A stretch of DNA of 11,087 bases, taken from assembly GCA_023453725.1 (NCBI GenBank), contig JAEXTB010000260.1, positions 1-11,087 on the forward strand, written 5' to 3'. The notes beneath the pieces are model-generated. The model was not told the origin of the DNA. It saw nothing but the letters and a program-made list of their open reading frames with translations, and ran no database searches. This document shows, piece after piece, positions 6,951-11,087 of this stretch (within the stretch, counting starts at the first letter, position 1; each line of letters opens with the position of its first letter). The stretch comes from Bacillota bacterium (GTDB taxonomy: Bacteria; Bacillota; Clostridia; Christensenellales; CAG-138). The translations under genes were made by a program, and so were the position numbers.

Positions 6951-7048
6951 CATGATTCCTCCCTGTGTGCTATTACTGTTCCAAATAAAAAGCTCACGCT
7001 GATAAAACAAAGTGCCCAACAGGTTCCTGTCGGGCACAAGCATATCAT
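6950..7048 (-). CDS. Cys-rich hydrophobic small ORF (32 aa) coupled to modB; possible leader peptide
   Basis: This reading frame encodes MICLCPTGTCWALC at its N-terminus, then a hydrophobic stretch (about residues 11-27) and a charged end (HREES). A near-ideal Shine-Dalgarno, AAAGGAGG at 7054-7061, sits five bases before its ATG at 7048. Its TGA stop (6950-6952) overlaps the modB start codons in the string ATGATG. Four Cys fall in the first 14 residues. A terminator-like hairpin (7012-7037) is encoded within codons 4-12, so translation would open it. I do not recognise the peptide. It may be a single-pass membrane peptide, a leader peptide for attenuation, or only a device for coupling. The alternative is that the same Shine-Dalgarno serves an N-terminally extended modB from ATG 7043 in another frame, at a less suitable 10-base spacing. 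Confidence 0.5.
   Translation of the reverse strand: MICLCPTGTCWALCFISVSFLFGTVIAHREES
6958..6963 (-). promoter_or_regulatory. modB ribosome-binding site
   Basis: GGGAGG on the minus strand lies 4 bases from the first candidate start (ATG 6953) and 7 bases from the second (ATG 6950). It also lies inside the last codons of the small ORF 6950-7048, so a ribosome finishing that ORF would terminate on the modB start. Confidence 0.8.
7003..7037 (-). terminator. Attenuator-like hairpin between modA and modB
   Basis: On the minus strand GTGCCCGACAGG pairs with CCTGTTGGGCAC over 12 bp with one G-U (plus-strand 7026-7037 and 7012-7023), with only AA between the arms. It is followed by TTTGTTTTAT, a short T-rich tract. 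The position suits partial termination or 3'-end stabilisation of modA mRNA, giving more binding protein than permease. It lies wholly within the 32-codon small ORF, so its folding should depend on that ORF's translation. Confidence 0.65.
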
Positions 7049-7100
7049 GTTATCCTCCTTTGATAAAGCCCGTATTGAAACATTGCCTTGGCTTTTCGGG

Positions 7101-7946
7101 CTAACCCTTATATATGGCAAAGCCAGCTCCTTCAAAGGCGGCGGTGGCTTCTGGGCCGGAGAGGTACTCTAAAAATGCTTTTGCTTCTTCCGGATGTGCT
7201 GCGTTCTTCAATACGGCTGCAGGGTATACAACGGGCTTGTGGCTGCCCTCAGGTGCTTCGGCCACGATTTTCACCAAGTCGGTGGTGGCGGCGTCGGTCG
7301 CATAGACGATGCCGCAATCCACATCCCCGGATTCAACCCAGGTGAGTACGGCGCGCACATTGGTGCCGAAGTTGGCCTTGGCTTTCACCGCGTCCCAGGT
7401 GCCAAGTGTGGTGTAGATTTCCTCGGTGTACTGGCCGACGGGCACGGAGGATTCACCAACAGCTACCATGCTTACTTTGTCGGTGGTGACGTCTTCAAAG
7501 CTTGCAATGCCTTTGTCACTGCTTGCGGGGACAATGAGCACAACCTTATTGACCAGCATGTTTTTGATTGTCTCGTCAATTGTGAGGCCTTTGTCTTTGA
7601 GCGCAGTCATTTGCTTTTGTGCGGCGGAGAAGAAAATATCCGCTGGTGCACCTTCCTCAATTTGCGTCTGCAATGTGCCCGAGGAATCGAAGTTGAACGT
7701 CAGCTTAACATTGGGCGCCGCGGCTTTGTAGCCTTCCGCAATACTTCCCAACACGTCGGTCAGGCTTGCTGCCGCGGAAACGAACAGTTCAACAGGTTCC
7801 GGGGTCGGTACGCGTGTGGATTCCGGGGTTGCGGTCGCCGCTGCGGGGGGTTCCGGCGTAATCGTAGCCGCGGGTGCGGGGGCGGCGCAAGCGGAAACAA
7901 GCAACACCAGTGCAAGCAGCAGGGCAAATACGGCAGTGCGCTTCAT
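7101..7946 (-). CDS. modA: Molybdate-binding lipoprotein ModA
   Basis: A 281-residue substrate-binding protein of the molybdate ABC transporter. A signal peptide (residues 1-19) ends in the lipobox LVSAC, so Cys20 would be lipidated and anchored to the membrane. A Pro/Thr/Ala-rich linker (21-51) precedes the binding domain. Typical ModA motifs follow: VSAAASLTDVL (56-66), FDSSGTLQTQIEEGAPADIFFSA (starting at 86), SVPVGQY (167-173) and NVRAVLTWVESGDVDCGIVY (196-215). The Ser in SAAASL, the Ser of DSSG, and the later loop around Val/Ala-Val-Leu-x-x-V are the usual oxyanion contacts. The ATG at 7946 has AAAGGAG seven to eight bases upstream. It follows the MoeA-like gene after 56 bases and precedes the small ORF and modB. 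Tungstate or molybdate specificity cannot be told from sequence. Confidence 0.94.
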   Translation of the reverse strand: MKRTAVFALLLALVLLVSACAAPAPAATITPEPPAAATATPESTRVPTPEPVELFVSAAASLTDVLGSIAEGYKAAAPNVKLTFNFDSSGTLQTQIEEGAPADIFFSAAQKQMTALKDKGLTIDETIKNMLVNKVVLIVPASSDKGIASFEDVTTDKVSMVAVGESSVPVGQYTEEIYTTLGTWDAVKAKANFGTNVRAVLTWVESGDVDCGIVYATDAATTDLVKIVAEAPEGSHKPVVYPAAVLKNAAHPEEAKAFLEYLSGPEATAAFEGAGFAIYKG

Positions 7947-8002
7947 GAATGTTCTCCTTTGAATAATGGGTTTTAAATTTTAGGTATAGCCAAGTTGCAA
8001 AG

Positions 8003-9022
8003 CTATTTCCGGCCAAAGAAGCAAATGGGATAATGGCAGATATCGCAATTCAGGCAGAATCCGCCTTCGCCGGTATCCCGCATATCCGGCTCATCAATGC
8101 GCTCACCAGTAAATATGCGGGGAAGAAAAACGTCAAGGCTGGTGGTCTTTGCGTGTATGGCGGCACTTGGAATTCCGATGAGCGGAATGTCGTTTAAATA
8201 GGCGATGGTGAGCATGTTGCCCGGCTGCATAGGCATCCCTTGGGATACAACAATCGCTCCGCTTTGCCGTATGGCTGTCGGCGTCAAATCATCGGGGTCT
8301 ACGCTCATGCCGCCGGTAAACAGCACAAGCTCCGCGCCATCCCGCAAAAATGACGAGAGCGCTTCCGTGATGGGCGGGAGTTCGTCAGGACATTTTGTAA
8401 CCCCCAGTATTTCCGCGCCAAATGCAGCAAGCTTTTTGCGCAGCACGGGTTCAAACGCATCAGGCCTCCGCCCATAGAAAATTTCGCCGCCCGTGATGAC
8501 AATGCCGACTTTCAGCGGGCGGTATGGTTGTATTGTAAACAGCGGGGTGGATTTTTTCGCAATGCGGACGGCCTCCTCCACGTTTTCTCTCGCAGTGACC
8601 AGCGGCACAATGCGGATGCCCGCAAACTGCATACCCTGCTTGATGGGCATATGGTCCGGCAGGCTTGCTATGGTATAGTCCGGTACATGGTTTAATTCTA
8701 GGAGACCATCGCTGTTGACGCGAAGCAGCCCATCCGTTTCGGCCTGCAGCACATATTTTCCCTGTGAAGGTCCGGAAAACGATACATGGGGGCCGGCTGC
8801 CGCTTCTGCCACAAGCAATGCGGCTTCCTCCTCATGTACCTCATCGGCCCCCGCATCCCATACAAATACGTGCGCCTTGCCGATATCCAAAAGCTTTTCC
8901 ACATCCTCTAGCTGCAGGACGTGCCCTCTTTTAAAAAGCGGTTCCTGTCTCCCGTTTGTAATGGAGGTGATATCGTGGCACAGCGCCTGACCCAGCGCAT
9001 CCTGTGTACGGAGCTTTTTCAT
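8003..9022 (-). CDS. MoeA-like molybdopterin-binding protein with C-terminal Cys cluster
   Basis: A 339-residue protein. The C-terminal half (about 168-310) is a MoCF_biosynth domain, shown by VGIVITGGEIFYGRRPDAF (172-190), LFTGGMSVDPDDLTP (234-248), MPMQPGNMLTIAYL (263-276) and GIPSAAIHAKTTSLDVFLP (283-301). The first half (about 1-165) is not the normal MoeA N-terminal arrangement, which fits the shorter 'MoeA-like' family of Clostridia and sulfate reducers rather than true MoeA. The tail carries Cys323, Cys326, Cys329 and Cys334 with His330, in the pattern C-x2-C-x2-C-x4-C, a likely Zn or Fe-S site. I choose ATG 9022, six bases after AAGAGG; an in-frame TTG at 9028 overlaps that spacer and is less likely. 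The gene is first in the molybdate operon and has a good promoter. Its exact reaction is unknown to me; a role in sensing or handling molybdopterin is inferred. Confidence 0.88.
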   Translation of the reverse strand: MKKLRTQDALGQALCHDITSITNGRQEPLFKRGHVLQLEDVEKLLDIGKAHVFVWDAGADEVHEEEAALLVAEAAAGPHVSFSGPSQGKYVLQAETDGLLRVNSDGLLELNHVPDYTIASLPDHMPIKQGMQFAGIRIVPLVTARENVEEAVRIAKKSTPLFTIQPYRPLKVGIVITGGEIFYGRRPDAFEPVLRKKLAAFGAEILGVTKCPDELPPITEALSSFLRDGAELVLFTGGMSVDPDDLTPTAIRQSGAIVVSQGMPMQPGNMLTIAYLNDIPLIGIPSAAIHAKTTSLDVFLPRIFTGERIDEPDMRDTGEGGFCLNCDICHYPICFFGRK

Positions 9023-9061
9023 GTACAACCTCTTAATAATGGCAGTATTTATATCGTACCA

Positions 9062-9090
9062 ATCATATCATTATTCTTAAATGAGAACAA
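9062..9090 (-). promoter_or_regulatory. Sigma-A-type promoter of the MoeA-like/modABC operon
   Basis: On the minus strand TTGTTC (9085-9090) is followed after exactly 17 bases by TATGAT (9062-9067). The predicted start near 9055 leaves a leader of about 30 bases before the AAGAGG site and ATG 9022. The surrounding sequence is strongly AT-rich. Confidence 0.8.
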
Positions 9091-9100
9091 CGATTTTTAT

Positions 9101-9125
9101 CCGTTATTGCACATTTTATTTACGG
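9101..9125. promoter_or_regulatory. Imperfect dyad upstream of the molybdate operon promoter (possible operator)
   Basis: CCGTTATT (9101-9108) and ATTTACGG (9118-9125) form an inverted repeat matching at 6 of 8 positions, with 9 bases between. It lies about 10 bases upstream of the -35 box. The A/T-core, CG-edged half-sites loosely resemble molybdate-regulator (ModE) operators, but no ModE gene is in the window and the match is only suggestive. Confidence 0.25.
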
Positions 9126-9128
9126 TAC

Positions 9129-9157
9129 AAAAAAGACCGGCTGACGCCGGTCTTTTT
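9129..9157 (-). terminator. Rho-independent terminator of the ADP-ribosylglycohydrolase gene
   Basis: AAAAAGACCGGC (9130-9141) and GCCGGTCTTTTT (9146-9157) form a perfect 12-bp stem with a TGAC loop. On the minus strand it ends in six T (9129-9134) and lies 20 bases after the stop at 9177. It separates this gene from the molybdate operon promoter just downstream. It could work on both strands, but no plus-strand gene leads into it. Confidence 0.92.
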
Positions 9158-9176
9158 GGACTTCATAAGTGAACAA

Positions 9177-10190
9177 TTAAGACGGGCGCTTGCGCGTTTC
9201 ATACAGTTCCTGCGCGCGTAAAGCAATATACTCTGCAAGCTCAAGCTTAGCCTCCCACCCGGCAGGCAGCTCGCCGATCCCTGACGCGCCTAAAAGATTG
9301 CCGCAAATGGAACCCGTCGAGTCGCTGTCACCGTCGTGGTTGACTGAGAGTATGAGCCCACGGGTAAAGGTTTCGGCTTTGAGCGCACAGTAAACTGCGA
9401 TGCTCAGCGCTTCCTCCGCTGTCCAACCCAGTCCGAGCATGCGTATGGCGTGTTCGCTGGGGAGGCTGCCCGCGGCAAGGTCCAGGGCCTGTTCCAACGC
9501 GGCCGTGGCCTCCTCATATCCATTGTAGCGCCGAAGCAGACGGAGCGCTTCCAAACAGGCCTTTACAAGGGGCTGTTCGTCCTGCAGCAGCGCAATGATC
9601 GCCGCGAATGCGCCTGCGGCAAGGTATCCCGTCGGGTGTCCATGGGTGATGGCTGCCGCTTCCGCGCCAATCCGGAAGGCATAGGCGGGATCGTTGTGCA
9701 AAAACAGGCCAACGGGAGCAACGCGCATAATCCCGCCGCAGCCTTTGCGGTTATTGACCGGCTCCGCCATCGTCCCCATTCTGCCGCCCAGCAGCGCGTT
9801 TAGGCATGTGGTACCGGGGGCCCTGCGAAAAAACAATGCTTTTTGTGCTAAAATCCCGCCGTTTTTTTCGTGCGGCTGTAAATCAAGCACCTCGGGGTGT
9901 GCCGTTTTCCCCGTTTGGGTGTACAGCCATCTAAGATAGGATGGATACAGGCCGGATAAATACGGTGCGGATTGTTCATGCGCCCAAAGCAGCCCGTCGA
10001 GCGTAAAGAGCGTCATCTGCGTATCATCTGAAACGATGGCCTTCTGCATCCGGCTTTCCAATTGAAGTTCGGTAATGCCCATGGGGCCAAACCAGCTGTG
10101 AATTTGCCCCATATCCATAAACTCAACCGTATACCCAAGCGCGTCGCCTAGCGCCCCGCCCAATAGGCAGGCTGTAAAACGATCTCTCAT
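9177..10190 (-). CDS. ADP-ribosylglycohydrolase (DraG family)
   Basis: A 337-residue protein of the DraG/ADP-ribosylhydrolase family, which by family knowledge removes ADP-ribose from modified targets using two divalent metal ions. The family signatures are in order: GGALGDALGYTVE (11-23), SDDTQMTLFT (54-63, metal-binding acidic pair), GCGGIMRVAPVG (150-161), HGHPTGYLAAGA (183-194) and NHDGDSDSTGSICGNLLGA (284-302), whose Asp288, Asp290 and Thr292 complete the metal site. All expected ligands are present. Length is typical of the single-domain bacterial enzymes. The start ATG 10190 has AAGGAG five bases upstream. It is a one-gene unit between its own promoter and terminator. No ADP-ribosyltransferase or nitrogenase gene is in the window, so the substrate is unknown; the name 'dinitrogenase reductase hydrolase' should not be transferred. 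Confidence 0.92.
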   Translation of the reverse strand: MRDRFTACLLGGALGDALGYTVEFMDMGQIHSWFGPMGITELQLESRMQKAIVSDDTQMTLFTLDGLLWAHEQSAPYLSGLYPSYLRWLYTQTGKTAHPEVLDLQPHEKNGGILAQKALFFRRAPGTTCLNALLGGRMGTMAEPVNNRKGCGGIMRVAPVGLFLHNDPAYAFRIGAEAAAITHGHPTGYLAAGAFAAIIALLQDEQPLVKACLEALRLLRRYNGYEEATAALEQALDLAAGSLPSEHAIRMLGLGWTAEEALSIAVYCALKAETFTRGLILSVNHDGDSDSTGSICGNLLGASGIGELPAGWEAKLELAEYIALRAQELYETRKRPS

Positions 10191-10234
10191 TGTAGCTCCT
10201 TACCTATCCGCGTTGATGTTAAAATATTACATTT

Positions 10235-10263
10235 AATATAGCATCGGTTGGGACAGGCATCAA
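10235..10263 (-). promoter_or_regulatory. Sigma-A-type promoter of the ADP-ribosylglycohydrolase gene
   Basis: On the minus strand TTGATG (10258-10263) and TATATT (10235-10240) are separated by exactly 17 bases. The predicted start near 10228 leaves about 38 bases of leader to the ATG at 10190. Between this promoter and the spore-coat terminator lies an AT-rich stretch with a 12-bp palindrome, TTTTATATAAAA (10299-10310), and no gene. Confidence 0.8.
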
Positions 10264-10346
10264 GAGCGTATCAACGAAATCTTGTGTAAAATTCCTGTTT
10301 TTATATAAAATACTCGGTATTCCTGATTTGTTGGGCCGATGACACG

Positions 10347-10384
10347 CCATAAAAGCAAAATGTCCGGCCATACCGGACACTTTG
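10347..10384 (-). terminator. Rho-independent terminator of the spore-coat pair
   Basis: On the minus strand CAAAGTGTCCGG pairs with CCGGACATTTTG over 12 bp with one G-U (10373-10384 and 10356-10367), around a TATGG loop. CTTTTATGG follows. It begins 25 bases after the CotF gene's stop codon. Confidence 0.8.
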
Positions 10385-10409
10385 CAATAGGGGGCACTCG
10401 GTAAACGAT

Positions 10410-10805
10410 CTAGCTGCCGGACTTTTTGTCCATGCCGCCGCCGGGGGTATAGAGAGGCGTCGTATCAAGACCGCCGCTCCAACTTTTTCCCATGCCGCTC
10501 ATACCGCCGGAGCCACCGGAACTAGAAGAGGAGGCCTGCTGTGCATAGGTGCTCTTAATCTGGTTGACCTTATCCTGCTGAGCGGGAGTAACGGGATAGA
10601 AGCCGCGTTTTTGCATATCGTTGAATACGTCGAACTGGATGCTGTGCTCGTCATTGAGGATATCCAGCATGATCTTGCGCACTTCGGGGTTGGCACACTC
10701 GTTGGAGTAGCTGTTGAACATACCCGTTACATGCTTTTGCGCTTCGAGCGCATCGTGAAGGACTTCTTTTTCGGTGAAGCAGTTGCTTCCGCTGTTATTG
10801 CTCAT
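10410..10805 (-). CDS. CotF-domain spore coat protein with Ser/Gly/Met-rich tail
   Basis: A 131-residue protein. Residues about 10-90 form a mostly helical CotF-like domain: TEKEVLHDALEAQKHVTGMF (11-30), then NECANPEVRKIMLDILNDEH (35-54) and FDVFNDMQKRGFYPV (58-72), the pattern of ferritin-like spore coat proteins widespread in Firmicutes. Residues 91-131 are a low-complexity Ser/Gly/Met tail with a few aromatic residues, probably disordered. The start ATG 10805 has AAGGAGG seven bases upstream, and this site overlaps the TAA stop of the preceding 60-aa gene, so the two are probably translated as a unit. A role in the spore coat is inferred from the family; the protein has no signal peptide or membrane segment. 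Confidence 0.85.
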   Translation of the reverse strand: MSNNSGSNCFTEKEVLHDALEAQKHVTGMFNSYSNECANPEVRKIMLDILNDEHSIQFDVFNDMQKRGFYPVTPAQQDKVNQIKSTYAQQASSSSSGGSGGMSGMGKSWSGGLDTTPLYTPGGGMDKKSGS

Positions 10806-10817
10806 AGTTGTTCCTCC

Positions 10818-11000
10818 TTAGAGTTGGCTGTACAGCTTGTTGAAGTGTTCCTGATGCTTCTGCGCGATGCTCTGCATCTTGCGCTTGACCTCCTGATCTG
10901 TTGCCGTTTCGGCGAGATTGTTGTACTTTTTCACCAACAGCTCTTCAAAGCTTAACAGATCGCCCAACGCGGAAAGTTCCTTTTCCGTTAAATTGCTCAT
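10818..11000 (-). CDS. Small helical protein (60 aa) paired with CotF-type coat protein
   Basis: A 60-residue, charged, almost wholly helical protein: an N-terminal helix (TEKELSALGDLLSFEELLVKKY, residues 5-26) and a second one (about 35-58, ending EHFNKLYSQL), joined by a short turn. The pattern of a two-helix half of a ferritin-like fold matches small proteins usually encoded beside CotF in Clostridia; this pairing is known to me only as a general pattern. The start ATG 11000 is the only plausible one downstream of AAAAGGAGGT, although the 11-base spacing is long. A longer frame to 11066 would include that Shine-Dalgarno in its coding part and is rejected. The gap to CotF is 12 bases. Confidence 0.75.
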   Translation of the reverse strand: MSNLTEKELSALGDLLSFEELLVKKYNNLAETATDQEVKRKMQSIAQKHQEHFNKLYSQL

Positions 11001-11010
11001 ACTAAGGTAG

Positions 11011-11020
11011 ACCTCCTTTT
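11011..11020 (-). promoter_or_regulatory. Strong but distant ribosome-binding site of the 60-aa spore-coat gene
   Basis: AAAAGGAGGT on the minus strand matches the 16S tail over almost its whole length, but 11 bases separate GGAGG from ATG 11000. It decides the start over an upstream in-frame ATG at 11066. No clear promoter could be placed in the remaining 67 bases to the window edge. Confidence 0.7.
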
Positions 11021-11087
11021 GAAGTTTGCTCTTAGTATTTGATGCTTGGGTATGTGATATGCGCAAAAAAGGCAGACAACAAAGACC

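Noticed and set aside
7194..7976. Plus-strand open frame of 260 codons opposite modA
   Set aside because: Cys/Gly/Arg-rich antisense translation typical of a mirrored GC-rich gene; modA on the minus strand has all its motifs and a lipobox.
7947..8002. Separate promoter for modA
   Set aside because: AT-rich with TTGCAA and TAAAAT-like hexamers, but no pair has a 16-18 base spacing; transcription from the promoter at 9062-9090 is simpler.
9177..10190. DraG as a nitrogenase regulator because molybdate uptake genes are nearby
   Set aside because: The two units are separated by a strong terminator and promoter, and no nif or draT gene is visible; proximity alone is weak evidence.
10291..10325. 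Direct repeat ATTCCTG (10291 and 10319) and palindrome TTTTATATAAAA
   Set aside because: Short and AT-rich enough to arise by chance; no link to a known site.
11001..11087. Sporulation sigma (sigma-E/K) promoter for the coat pair
   Set aside because: GCATATC and CATCAAAT fragments are present on the minus strand, but the spacing (about 11 bases) is too short for a sigma-E promoter; not claimed without mapping.

Overview
The window reads as an ordinary chromosomal segment of a spore-forming Firmicute, most likely a Clostridia-type anaerobe. Purine-rich Shine-Dalgarno sites stand in front of nearly every gene, there are three well-formed sigma-A-type promoters, Rho-independent terminators are common, and a CotF-type spore coat pair sits at the right end. 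Base composition looks moderately GC-rich by eye; no exact figure was computed. I see no CRISPR array, tRNA, rRNA, transposase or phage gene.

Left part, plus strand (1-4708): the 3' end of an unrecognised gene; a membrane zinc metallopeptidase of the YugP type with its own promoter and terminator; then a probable three-gene operon (promoter 1088-1116) of two tandem, divergent DegV-family lipid-binding proteins and a metallo-beta-lactamase/beta-CASP RNA-processing-type hydrolase. This unit ends in an unusual run of three hairpins in about 75 bp, the last terminator-like.

Middle part (4727-9125): a molybdenum cluster. A MogA-type molybdopterin adenylyltransferase lies on the plus strand and meets the minus-strand genes head-on, overlapping modC by 4 bp. 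On the minus strand, in transcription order, are a MoeA-like molybdopterin-binding protein with a Cys-rich tail, modA (molybdate-binding lipoprotein), a 32-codon small ORF, modB (permease) and modC (ATPase). A good promoter (9062-9090) precedes the first of these genes. Together they would import molybdate and handle the molybdopterin cofactor. No molybdoenzyme is present in the window. The modA-modB junction is the most interesting spot: a strong Shine-Dalgarno site, a Cys-rich hydrophobic small ORF, a 12-bp terminator-like hairpin inside that ORF, and a stop codon overlapping the modB start codon. This looks like a translated attenuator that sets modBC output against modA.

Right part, minus strand (9129-11087): a single-gene ADP-ribosylglycohydrolase (DraG family) unit with a clear promoter and terminator, then a two-gene spore-coat unit consisting of a 60-aa helical protein followed by a CotF-domain protein, ending in a terminator.

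No stretch longer than 300 bases lacks a gene. The longest gene-free gaps are 10191-10409 and 9023-9176, both filled by promoter and terminator signals.
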